Notes: generated from the sequence alone by a model not told the origin. Positions 46,847 to 61,000 are shown, counted from the first letter of the stretch. The stretch: 64,000 bases of DNA from Ptiloglossa arizonensis (GCF_051014685.1 NW_027479547.1:37436-101435); one strand, 5' to 3'. Translations and numbers: made by a program.

Positions 46847-49800
46847 TTATACGTTATACGTTATACGTTAAAAGTTATACGTTATACGTTATACATTATA
46901 CGTTATACGGCATAAGTTCTAGGATATGCGTTATAGATTATATGTTATACGTTATACGTTATACGTTATACGTTATACGTTATACGTTATACGTTATACG
47001 TTATACGTATTACGTTATAAGTTATACGTTATACGTTAAAAGTTATACGTTATACGTTATACGTTAAAAGTTATACGTTATACGTTATACGTTAAAAGTT
47101 ATACGTTATACGTTATACGTTATACACTATATGTTATACGTTATACGTTATACACTATACGTTATACGGCATAAGTTCTAGGATATGCGTTATATATTAT
47201 ATGTTATACGTTGTACGTTATACGTTATACGTTATACGGTATACGATATACGATATACGTTACACGTTATCCGTTATACGTTATACGTTATACGTTATAC
47301 GTTATACGTTATACGTTATACGCTATACGTTATACGTTATTCAGCATAAGTTCTAGGATATGCGTTATACATTATATGTTATACGTTATACATTATACGT
47401 TATACGTTGTACGTTATACGGTATACGATATACGATATACGTTACACGTTATCCGTTATACGTTATACGTTATACGTTATACGTTATACGTTATACGTTA
47501 TACGTTATACGCTATACGTTATACGTTACACGTTATACGTTATACGTTATACGTTATACGTTATACGTTATACGTTATACGTTATACGTTATACGTTAAA
47601 AGTTATACGTTATACGTTATACATTATACGTTATACGGCATAAGTTCTAGGATATGCGTTATAGATTATATGTTATACGTTATACGTTATACGTTATACG
47701 TTATACGTTATACGTTACACGTTATACGTTATACGTTATACGTTATACGTTATACGTTATACGTTATACGTTATACGTTATACGTTATACGTTAAAAGTT
47801 ATACGTTATACGTTATACATTATACTTTATACGGCATAAGTTCTAGGATATGCGTTATAGATTATATGTTATACGTTATACGTTATACGTTATACGTTAT
47901 ACGTTATACGTTATACGTTATACGTTACACAGTATACGTTATACGTTATCCGTTATACGTTATACGTTATACTTTATACGTTATACGTTATACGTTATAC
48001 GTTATACGTATTACGTTATACGTTATACGTTATACGTTATACGTTATACGTTATACGTTATACGTTATACGTTATACGTTATACGTTATACGTTATACGT
48101 TATACGTTATACGTTATACGTTATACGTTATACGTTATACGTTATACGTTATACATTATACGTTATACGGCATAAGTTCTAGGATATGCGTTATAGATTA
48201 TATGTTATGCGTTATACGTTATACGTTATACGTTATACGTTATACGTTATACGTTACACGTTATACGTTTTACGTTATACGTTATACGTTATACGTTATA
48301 CGTTATACGTTATACGTTATACGTTAAAAGTTATACGTTATACGTTATACATTATACTTTATACGGCATAAGTTCTAGGATATGTGTTATAGATTATATG
48401 TTATACGTTATACGTTATACGTTATACGTTATACGTTATACGTTATACGTTATACGTTATACGTTATACGTTATACGTTATACGTTATACGTTATACGTT
48501 ATACGTTATACGTTATACGCTATACGTTATACGTTATTCAGCATAAGTTCTAGGATATGCGTTATACATTATATGTTATACGTTATACATTATACGTTAT
48601 ACGTTGTACGTTATACGGCATACGATATACGATATACGTTATACGTTATACGTTATACGTTATACGTTATACGTTATACGTTATACGTTATACGTTATAC
48701 GTTATACGTTAAAAGTTATACGTTATACGTTATACATTATACTTTATACGGCATAAGTTCTAGGATATGCGTTATAGATTATATGTTATACGTTATACGT
48801 TATACGTTATACGTTATACGTTATACGTTACACAGTATACGTTATACGTTATCCGTTATACGTTATACGTTATACTTTATACGTTATACGTTATACGTTA
48901 TACGTTATACGTATTACGTTATACGTTATACGTTATACGTTATACGTTATACGTTATACGTTATACGTTATACGTTATACGTTATACGTTATACGTTATA
49001 CGTTATACGTTATACGTTATACATTATACGTTATACGGCATAAGTTCTAGGATATGCGTTATAGATTATATGTTATGCGTTATACGTTATACGTTATACG
49101 TTATACGTTATACGTTACACGTTATACGTTATACGTTATACGTTATACGTTATACGTTATACGTTATACGTTATACGTTATACGTATTACGTTATACGTT
49201 ATACGTTATACGTTAAAAGTTATACGTTATACGTTATACGTTAAAAGTTATACGTTATACGTTATACGTTATACACTATATGTTATACGTTATACGTTAT
49301 ACACTATACGTTATACGGCATAAGTTCTAGGATATGCGTTATACATTATATGTTATACGTTATACATTATACGTTATACGTTGTACGTTATACGGCATAC
49401 GATATACGATATACGTTACACGTTACACGTTATCCGTTATACGTTATACGTTATACGTTATACGTATTACGTTATACGTTATACGTTATACGTTATACGT
49501 TATACGTTATACGTTATACGTTATACGTTATACGTTATACGTTATACGTTATACGTTATACGTTATACGTTATACTTTATACGTTATACGCTATACGTTA
49601 TACGTTATTCAGCATAAGTTCTAGGATATGCGTTATACATTGTATGTTATACGTTATACATTATACGTTATACGTTGTACGTTATACGGTATACGATATA
49701 CGATATACGTTACACGTTATCCGTTATACGTTATACGTTATACGTTATACGTATTACGTTATACGTTATACGTTATACGTTATACGTTATACGTTATACG

Positions 49801-52691
49801 TTATACGTTATACGTTATACGTTATACGTTATACGTTATACGTTATACGTTATACGTTATACGTTATACGTTACACGTTATACGTTATACGTTATACGTT
49901 ATACGTTATACGTTATACGTTATACGTTATACGTTATACGTTAAAAGTTATACGTTATACATTATACGTTATACGGCATAAGTTCTAGGATATGCGTTAT
50001 AGATTATATGTTATAAGTTATACGTTATACGTTATACGTTATACGTTATACGTTATACGTTATACGTTATACGTTATACGTATTACGTTATACGTTATAC
50101 GTTATACGTTAAAAGTTATACGTTATACGTTATACGTTAAAAGTTATACGTTATACGTTATACGTTAAAAGTTATACGTTATACGTTATACGATATACAC
50201 TATATGTTATACGTTATACGTTATACACTATACGTTATACGGCATAAGTTCTAGGATATGCGTTATATATTATATGTTATACGTTCTACGTTATACGTTA
50301 TACGTTATACGTTATACGTTATACGTTATACGTTATACGTTATACGTTATACGTATTACGTTATACGTTATACGTTATACGTTATACGTTATACGTTATA
50401 CGCTATACGTTATACGTTATTCAGCATAAGTTCTAGGGTATGCGTTATACATTATATGTTATACGTAATACATTATACGTTATACGTTGTACGTTATACG
50501 GTGTACGATATACGATATACGTTACACGTTATCCGTTATACGTTATACGTTATACGTTATACGTATTACGTTATACGTTATACGTTATACGTTATACGTT
50601 ATACGATATACGTTATACGTTATACGTTATACGTTATACGTTATACGTTATACGTTACACGTTATACGTTATACGTTATACGTTATACGTTATACGTTAT
50701 ACGTTATACGTTATACGTTATACGTTAAAAGTTATACGTTATACGTTATACATTATACGTTATACGGCATAAGTTCTAGGATATGCATTATAGATTATAT
50801 GTTATACGTTATACGTTATACGTTATACGTTATACGTTATACGTTATACGTTACACGTTATACGTTATACGTTATACGTTATACGTTATACGTTATACGT
50901 TATACGATATACGTTAAAAGTTATACGTTATACGTTATACATTATACTTTATACGGCATAAGTTCTAGGATATGCGTTATAGATTATATGTTATACGTTA
51001 TACGTTATACGTTATACGTTATACGTTATACGTTACACAGTATACGTTATACGTTATCCGTTATACGTTATACGTTATACTTTATACGTTATACGTTATA
51101 CGTTATACGTTATACGTATTACGTTATACGTTATACGTTATACGTTATACGTTATACGTTATACGTTATACGTTATACGTTATACGTTATACGTTATACG
51201 TTATACGTTATACGTTATACGTTATACGTTATACGTTATACGTATTACGTTATACGTTATACGTTATACGTTATACGTTAAAAGTTATACGTTATACGTT
51301 ATACGTTAAAAGTTATACGTTATACGTTATACGTTATACACTATATGTTATACGTTATACGTTATACACTATACGTTATACGGCATAAGTTCTAGGATAT
51401 GCGTTATATATTATATGTTATACGTTGTACGTTATACGTTATACGTTATACGTTATACGTTATACGTTATACGTTATACGTTATACGTTATACGTTATAC
51501 GTTATACGTTATACGTTATACGTTATACGTTATACTTTATACGTTATACGCTATACGTTATACGTTATTCAGCATAAGTTCTAGGATATGCGTTATACAT
51601 TGTATGTTATACGTTATACATTATACGTTATACGTTGTACGTTATACGGTATACGATATACGATATACGTTACACGTTATCCGTTATACGTTATACGTTA
51701 TACGTTATACGTTATACGATATACGTTAAAAGTTATACGTTATACGTTATACATTATACTTTATACGGCATAAGTTCTAGGATATGCGTTATAGATTATA
51801 TGTTATACGTTATACGTTATACGTTGTACGTTATACGTTATACGTTACACAGTATACGTTATACGTTATCCGTTATACGTTATACGTTATACTTTATACG
51901 TTATACGTTATACGTTATACGTTATACGTATTACGTTATACGTTATACGTTATACGTTATACGTTATACGTTATACGTTATACGTTATACGTTATACGTT
52001 ATACGTTATACGTTATACGTTATACGTTATACGTTATACGTTATACGTTATACGTTATACGTATTACGTTATACGTTATACGTTATACGTTAAAAGTTAT
52101 ACGTTATACGTTATACGTTAAAAGTTATACGTTATACGTTATACGTTATACACTATATGTTATACGTTATACGTTATACACTATACGTTATACGGCATAA
52201 GTTCTAGGATATGCGTTATATATTATATGTTATACGTTGTACGTTATACGTTATACGTTATACGTTATACGTTATACGTTATACGTTATACGTTATACGT
52301 TATACGTTATACGTTATACGTTATACGTTATACGTTATACTTTATACGTTATACGCTATACGTTATACGTTATTCAGCATAAGTTCTAGGATATGCGTTA
52401 TACATTGTATGTTATACGTTATACATTATACGTTATACGTTGTACGTTATACGGTATACGATATACGATATACGTTACACGTTATCCGTTATACGTTATA
52501 CGTTATACGTTATACGTATTACGTTATACGTTATACGTTATACGTTATACGTTATACGTTATACGTTATACGTTATACGTTATACGTTATACGTTATACG
52601 TTATACGTTATACGTTACACGTTATACGTTATACGTTATACGTTATACGTTATACGTTATACGTTATACGTTATACATTATACGTTATTCA

Positions 52692-55058
52692 GCATAAGTT
52701 CTAGGATATGCGTTATACATTATATGTTATACGTTATACGTTAAACGTTATACGTTATACGATATACGTTATACGCTATACGTTATACGTTATACGTTAC
52801 ACGTTATACGTTATACGGTATACGTTATAGGTTATACGTTATACGTTATACGTTATACGTTATGCGTTATACGTTTATACGTTATACGTTATACGTTATA
52901 CGTCATACGTTATACGTTATACGTTACACGTTATACGTTATACGTTATAAGTTATACGTTATGCGTTATACGTTATACGCTATACGTTATACGTATTACG
53001 TTATAGGTTATACGTTATACGTTATAGGTTATACGTTATACGTTTTATACGTTATACATTATACGTTGTACGTTATACGTTATACGTTATACGTTATACG
53101 TTATACGATATACGTTATACGTTATACGTTATACGTTATACGTTATACGTAATACGTTATACGTTATACGTTATACGTTATACGTTATACGTTATACGTT
53201 ATACGTTATACGTTATACGTTATACGTTATACGTTATACGTTCTACGTTATACGTTATACGCTATACGTTATACGTTCTACGTTCTACGTTATACGTTAT
53301 ACGTTATACGTTATACGTTATACGTTATACGTTAACGTTATACGTTATACGTTATACGTTATACGTTATACGTCATACGTTATACGTTACTACGTTATAC
53401 GTTATACGTTATACGTTATACGTTATACGTTATACGTTATACGTTATACTTATACGTTATACGTTATACGTTATACGTTATACGTTATACGTATACGTTA
53501 TACGTTATACGTTATACGTTATACGTTATACGTTATACGTTATACGTTATAGTACGTATACGTTATACGTTATACGTTATACGTTATACGTTATACGTTA
53601 TACGTTATACGTTATACGTTATACGTTATACGTTATACGTTATACGTTATACGTTATACGTTATACGTTATACGTTATACGTTATACGTTATACGTTATA
53701 CGTTATACGTTATACGTTATCGTTATACGTTATACGTTATACGTTATACGTTATACGTTATCCGTTATACGTTATACGTTATACGTTATACGTTATACGT
53801 ATTACGTTATACGTTATACGTTATACGTTATACGTTATACGTTATACGTTATACGTTCTACGTTATACGTTCTACGTTATACGTTATACGTTATACGTTA
53901 TACGTTATACGTTATACGTTATACGTTTACTTTATACGTTATACGTTATACTTTATACGTTATACGTTATACGTTATACGTTATACGTTATACGCTATAC
54001 GTTATACGTTATACGTTATACGTTATATGCTATAGGTTTTACGTAATACGTTATACGTTATACGTTATACGTTATACGTTCTACGTTCTACGTTCTACGT
54101 TATACGTTATACGTTATACGTTATACGTTATACGTTATACGTTATACGATTATACGTTATACGTTATACGTCATACGTTATACGTTATACGTTACACGTT
54201 ATACGTTATACGTTATAAGTTATACGTTATGCGTTATACGTTATACGCTATACGTTATACGTATTACGTTATAGGTTATACGTTATACGTTATAGGTTAT
54301 ACGTTATACGTTATACGTTATACATTATACGTTGTACGTTATACGTTATACGTTATACGTTATACGTTATACGATATACGTTATACGTTATACGTTATAC
54401 GTTATACGTTATACGTAATACGTTATACGTATACGTTATACGTTATACGTTATACGTTATACGTTATACGTTATACGTTATACGTTCTACGTTATACGTT
54501 ATACGCTATACGTTATACGTTCTACGTTCTACGTTATACGTTATACGTTATACGTTATACGTTATACGTTATACGTTATACGTTATACGTTATACGTTAT
54601 ACGTTATACGTTATAACGTTATACGTTATACGTTATACGTCATACGTTATACGTTATACGTTACACGTTACACGTTATACGTTATACGTTATACGTTATA
54701 CGTTATACGTTATACGTTATACGTTATACGTTATACGTTATACGTTATACGTTATACGTTATACGTTATACGTTATACGTTATACGTTATACGATATACG
54801 TTATACGTTATACGTTATACGTTTTTATACGTTATACGTTATACGTTATACGTTATACGTTATACGTTATACGTTATACGTTATACGTTATACGTTATAC
54901 GTTATACGTTATACGTTATACGTTATACGTTTACGTTATACGTTATACGTTAACGTTATACGTTATTACGTTATACGTTATACGTTATACGTTTATACGT
55001 TATACGTTATACGTTATACGTTATACGTTATACGTTATACGTTATACGTTATACGTTA
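52692..55058 (+). repeat. Region F: indel-rich end of the forward array
   Basis: After the beta block at 52,692 the 7-base register is clean to about 52,873, then broken again and again: an extra T at about 52,875, extra bases at 53,044, losses near 53,334, 53,450, 53,491 and 53,720, and extra bases near 54,148 and 54,822. No 35-base block occurs in the last 2.3 kb. Two similar pieces start at about 52,961 and 54,229 (CTATACG, TATTACG, two TTATAGG units) and resemble domain D. The indels are not mirrored at the corresponding right-arm positions. Confidence 0.85.
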
Positions 55059-55066
55059 TAACGTAT
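55051..55066. other. Inversion point of the palindrome
   Basis: The 16 bases ATACGTTATAACGTAT are perfectly self-complementary, with centre between 55,058 and 55,059. Heptamers read TTATACG up to here and CGTATAA from here. There is no spacer, loop, adapter-like or unique sequence at the turn. A spacer-free turn fits a read that passes from one strand directly to its complement, and it would equally fit a covalently closed hairpin end. Because the axis lies within repeats, its exact base could be off by a few positions. Confidence 0.85.
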
Positions 55067-58000
55067 ACGTATAACGTATAAACGTATAACGTATAACGTA
55101 AACGTATAACGTATAACGTATAACGTTATAACGTATAACGTATAACGTATAACGTATAACGTATAACGTATAACGTATACTAACGTATAACGTATAACGT
55201 ATAACGTATAACGTATAACGTATAACGTATAACGTTATAACGTATAACGTATAACGTATAAACGTATAACGTATAACGTATAACGATAAACGTAATAACG
55301 TATAACGTATAACGTATAACGTATAACGTATAACGTTATACGTATAACGTATAACGTATAACGTATAACGTATAACGTATAACGTATAACGTATAACGTA
55401 TAACGTATAACGTATAACGTATAACGTATAACGTGTAACGTGTAACGTATAACGTATAACGTATGACGTATAAACGTTATAAACGTATAACGTATAACGT
55501 ATAACGTATAACGTATAAGTATAACGTATAACGTAAACGTATAACGTATAAAATAACGTATAACGTATAACGTAGAACGTAGAACGTAATACGTATAGCG
55601 TATAACGTATAACGTAGAACGTATAACGTATAACGTATAACGTATAACGTATAACGTATAACGTATAAAGTATAACGTATAACGTATTACGTATAACGTA
55701 TAACGTATAACGTATAACGTATAACGTATATCGTATAACGTATAACGTATAACGTATAACGTATAACGTACAACGTATAATGTTATAACGTATAACGTAT
55801 AACGTATAACCTATAACGTATAACGTATAACCTATAACGTAATACGTATAACGTATAGCGTATAACGTATAACGCATAACGTATAACTTATAACTAAACG
55901 TATAACGTATAACGATCGTAACGTTACTACACGTAATAACGTATAGTATAAGTATAACGTATAACGTTATAGATAAGTATAACGTATAACGATAACGTAT
56001 AACGTATAACGTATAACGTAGAACGTAACACGTAGAACGTAAACGTAAAACGTACTAAACGCTACTAAACGATATAACGTATACGTATAACGTATAACGT
56101 ATAACGTATAACGTATAACGTATAAAGTATAACGATAACGTATAACGTATAAACGTATAACGTATTACGTATAACGTATAACGTATAACGTATAACGTAA
56201 TAACGTATAACGTTATAACGTATAACGTATAACGTATAACGTATAACGTATAACGTATAACGTATAACGTATAACGTAATACGATAAAACGTTATAACGT
56301 ATAACGTATAACGTATAACGTATAACGTATAACGTTATAACGTTATAACGTATAACGTATAACGTATAACGTATAACGTATAACGTATAACGTATAACCG
56401 TATAACGTATATACGTATTAACGTATAACGTAAAAGTATAACGTATAACGTATAACGTATAACGTATAAACGTATAACGTATAACGTATAACGTATAACG
56501 TATAAACGTATAACGTATAACGTATAACGTATAACGTATAACGTATAACGTATAACGTATAACGTATAAACGTATAACGTATAACGAATAAAACGTATAA
56601 CGTATAACGTATAACGTATAACGTATAACGTATAACGTATAACGTATAACGTATAACGTATAAGTATAACGTATAACGTATAACGTATAACGTATAACGA
56701 GATAACGTATAACGTATAACGTATGAACGTATAACGTATAACGTATAACGTATAACGTATAACGTATAACGTATAACGTATAACGTATAACGTATAACGT
56801 AATAACGTATAACGTAAGATAACGTAACGTAGAACGTATAACGTATAGGTATAACGTATAACGTAGAACGTATAACGTATAAACGTATAACGTATAACGT
56901 ATAACGTATAACGTTATAACGTATAACGTATAACGTATAACGTATAACGTATAACGTATTACGTATAACGTATAACGTATAACGTATAACGTATAACGTA
57001 TATCGTATAACGTATAACGTATAACGTATAACGTATAACGTACAACGGATAATGTATAACGTATAACGTATAACGTATAACCTATAACGTATAACGTATA
57101 ACCTATAACGTAATACGTATAACGTATAGCGTATAACGTATAACGCATAACGTATAACTTATAACGTATAACGTATAACGTGTAACGTATAACGTATAAC
57201 GTATGACGTATAACGTATAACGTATAACGTATAACGTATAACGCATAACGTATAACGTATAACGTATAACGTATAACCTATAACGTATACCGTATAACGT
57301 ATAACGTGTAACGTATAACGTATAACGTATAGCGTATAACGTATATCGTATAACGTATAACGTTTAACGTACTAACGTATAACATATAATGTATAACGCA
57401 TATCCTAGAACTTATGCTGAATAACGTATAATGTATAACGTATAACGTATAACGTATAACGTATAACGTATAACGTATAACGTATAACGTGTAACGTATA
57501 ACGTTATAACGTATAACGTATAACGTATACGTATAACGTATAACGTATAACGTATAACGTATAACGTATACGTATAACGTATAACGTAATACGTATAACG
57601 TATAAACGTATAACGTATAACGGATAACGTGTAACGTATATCGTATATCGTATACCGTATAACGTACAACGTATAACGTATAATGTATAAAGTATAAACA
57701 TACAATTGTATAACGCATATCCTAGAACTTATGCTGAATAACGTATAACGTATAGGATAACGTATAACGTATAAAGTATAACGTATAACGTACTAACGTA
57801 TAACGTATAACGTATAACGTATAACGTATAACGTATAACGTATAACGTATAACGTATAAACGTATAACAGTATAACGTACACGTATAACATATAATATAT
57901 AACGCATATCCTAGAACTTATGCCGTATAACGTATAGTGTATAACGTATAACGTATAACATATAGTGTATAACGTATAACGTATAACGTATAACTTTTAA

Positions 58001-61000
58001 CGTATAACGTATAACGTATAACTTTTAACGTATAACGTATAACGTATAACGTAATACGTTAACGTATAACGTATAACGATATAACGTATAACGTATAACG
58101 TTAACGTATAACGTATAACGTATAACGTATAACGTATAACGTATAACGTATAACGTATAACGTATAACGTATAACGAATAACCGTAATACGTATAACGTA
58201 TAACGTATAACGTATAACGTATAAAACGTATAACGTATAACGGATACGTATAACGTATTACTGTGTAACGTATAACGTATAACGTACAACGTATAACGTA
58301 TAACGTATAACATATAATCTATAACGCCATATCCTAGAACTTATGCCGTATAAAGTATAAGGTATAACGTATAACGTATAACTTTTAACGTATATCGTAT
58401 AACGTATAACGTATAAACGTATAACGTATAACGGATAACGTGTAACGTATATCGTATATCGTATACCGTATAACGTACAACGTATAACGTATAATGTATA
58501 ACGTATAACTACAATGTATAACGCATATCCTAGAACTTATGCTGAATAACGTATAACCGTATAGCGTATAACGTATAAAGTATAACGTATAACGTATAAC
58601 GTATAACGTATAACGTATATCGTATAACGTATAACGTATAACGTATAACGTATAACGTATAACGTATAACGTATAACGTAAAAACGTACAACGTATAACA
58701 TAATAATATAACGCATAATCCTAGAACTTATGCCGTATAAACGTATAGTGTATAACGTATAACGTATAACATATAGTGTATAACGTATAACGTATAACGT
58801 ATAACTTTTAACGTATAACGTATAACGTATAACTTTTAACGTATAACGTATAACGTATAACGTATAACGTAATACGTATAACGTATAACGTATAACGTAT
58901 AACGTATAACGTATAACGTATAACGTATAACGTATAACGTATAACGTATAACGTATAACGTATAACGTATAACGTATAACGTATAACGTATAACGTAATA
59001 CGTATAAACGATAACGTATAACGTATAACGTTATAAAGTATAACGTAATAACGTATAACGGATAACGTATAACGTATACTGTGTAACGTATAACGTATAA
59101 CGTATAACGTATAACGTATAACGTATAACATATAATCTATAACGCATATCCTAGAACTTATGCCGTATAAAGTTAATGTATAACGTATAACGTATAACTT
59201 TTAACGTATATCGTATAACGTATACGTATAACGTATAACGTATAACGTATAACGTATAACGTGTAAACGTATAACGTATACGTATAACGTATAACGTATA
59301 ACGTATAACGTATAACATATAATCTATAATGCATATCCTAGAACATATGCCGTATAACGTATAATGTATAACGTATAACGTATAACTTTTAACGTATAAC
59401 GTATAACGTATAACGTATAAGTATAACGAAATAACGTATAACGTATAACGTATAACGTGTAACGTATAACGTATAACGTATAACGTATAACGTATAACGT
59501 ATAACGTATATCGTATAACGTATAACGTATAACGTATAACGTATAACGCTAATACGTATAACGTATAACGTATAACGTATAACGGATAACGTGTAACGTA
59601 TATCGTATATCGTACACCGTATAACGTACAACGTATAACGTATAATGTATTACGTATAACATATAATGTATAACGCATACCCTAGAACTTATGCTGAATA
59701 ACGTATAACGTATAGCGTATAACGTATAACGTATAACGTATAACGTATAACGTATAACGTAATACGTATAACGTATAACGTAAAAAGTATAACGTATAAC
59801 GTATAACGTATAACGAATAACGTATAACGTAGAACGTATAACATATAATATATAACGCATATCCTAGAACTTATGCCGTATAACGTATAGTGTATAACGT
59901 ATAACGTATAACATATAGTGTATATCGTATAACGTATAACGTATAACTTTTAACGTATAACGTATAACGTATAACTTTTAACGTATAACGTATAACGTAT
60001 AACTTGTAAACGTATAACGTATAACGTATAACGTACTACGTATAACGTATAACGTATAACGTATAACGTATAACGTATAACGTATAACGTATACGTATAA
60101 CTTATAACATATAATCTATAACGCATATCTAGAACTTATGCCGTAATACGTATAATGTATAACGTATAACTTTTAACGTATAACGTATAACGTATAACGT
60201 ATAACGTATAACGTATAACGTATAACGTATAACGTATAACGTGTAACGTATAACGTATAACGTATAACGTATAACGTATAACGTATAACGTATAACGTAT
60301 AACGTATAACGTATAACGTATAACGTATAACGTATAACGTATAACGTATAACGTATAACGTAATACGTATAACGTATAACGTATAACGTATAACGGATAA
60401 CGTGTAACGTATATCGTATATCGTATACCGTATAACGTACAACGTATAACGTATAATGTATAACGTATAACATACAATGTATAACGCATATCCTAGAACC
60501 TTATGCTGAATAACGTATACGTATAGCGTATAACGTATAAAGTATAACGTATAACGTATAACGTATAACGTATAAACGTATAACTGTATAACGTATAACG
60601 TATAACGTATAACGTATAACGTATAACGAATAACGTATAACGTATAACGTATACGTATAACGTATAACGTATAACGTATAACGGATAACGTGTAACGTGT
60701 AACGTATATCGTATATCGTATGCCGTATAACGTACAACGTATAACGTATAATGTATAACGTATAACATATATTGTATAACGCATATCCTAGAACTTATGC
60801 CGTATAACGTATAGTGTATAACGTATAACGATACATATAGTGTATAACGTATAACGTATAACGTATACTTTTAACGTATAACGTATAACGTATAACTTTT
60901 AACGTATAACGTATAACGTATAACGTAATACGTATAACGTACTAACGTATAACGTATAACGTATAACGTATAACGTATAACGTATAACGTATAACGTGTA

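Larger units (their letters stand above)
37264..52691 (+). repeat. Domain E: densest punctuation, many local duplications
   Basis: Fifty-seven blocks occur at 112-560-base spacing, with gamma, beta and alpha types shuffled by local duplication. There is no single HOR; instead segments of 0.5-1.5 kb are repeated locally. Multiples of 7 hold for every block distance. Private block variants are TATGTG at 48,366, GGGTATGCG at 50,424 and TATGCATTA at 50,767. No gene is present. Confidence 0.87.
37264..52726 (+). repeat. 35-base punctuation blocks, domain E and the last + block
   Basis: Blocks lie at 37,264, 37,551, 37,761, 38,188, 38,363, 38,727, 39,000, 39,182, 39,616, 39,728, 40,064, 40,267, 40,568, 40,764, 41,023, 41,135, 41,695, 42,059, 42,290, 42,451, 42,822, 42,983, 43,354, 43,550, 43,865, 44,054, 44,278, 44,691, 45,034, 45,356, 45,545, 45,769, 46,189, 46,413, 46,567, 46,910, 47,169, 47,344, 47,638, 47,834, 48,170, 48,366, 48,541, 48,751, 49,038, 49,318, 49,612, 49,976, 50,242, 50,424, 50,767, 50,956, 51,383, 51,572, 51,768, 52,195, 52,377 and 52,692. 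The last is a beta block followed by TTAAACG, the superunit head type of domains A and B. Confidence 0.92.
1..55058 (+). repeat. Heptamer satellite array, forward orientation
   Basis: The whole span is tandem copies of TTATACG. Most units are exact. The rest are mostly one-step variants such as TTATACA, TTATATG, TTATAGG, TTATCCG, TTACACG, TTCTACG, TTTTACG, TTGTACG, TTAAACG, CTATACG, GTATACG, ATATACG, TTATACT, TTATACC and TTATAAG, plus the two-base variants TATTACG and TTAAAAG. No unique sequence of even 50 bases occurs. The array is entered at base 1 with no left border in view. Large satellite arrays of this kind are known from eukaryotic heterochromatin; assignment to centromere, subtelomere or a B/sex chromosome is not possible here. 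The heptamer is not G-rich on either strand and matches no telomere repeat I know. Confidence 0.98.

Noticed and set aside
10301..52726. CRISPR array with the 35-base block as repeat
   Set aside because: The intervals are satellite heptamers of 91-2,051 bases, not unique spacers of constant length, and there are no cas genes.
273..52726. Punctuation block as an inserted mobile element or its remnant
   Set aside because: It is exactly five in-register heptamers, each alignable to TTATACG with one to three changes, without terminal inverted repeats or target duplications.
289..54567. Many + strand open reading frames (65-877 codons) of repeated YTLYVIR as genes
   Set aside because: All three frames are open with the same cyclic peptide because the heptamer has no stop in 21 bases. 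Frames overlap each other, have no start context, no codon bias and no unique domain, and end at random variants or at the punctuation block.
55880..56110. Possible unique non-repeat sequence in the most degraded stretch
   Set aside because: Units such as CGTAGAACG, ACTAAACG and CGATCGTAACG can be read as TTCTACG-type heptamers with indels, and the mirror positions near 54,000-54,240 show ordinary heptamers.
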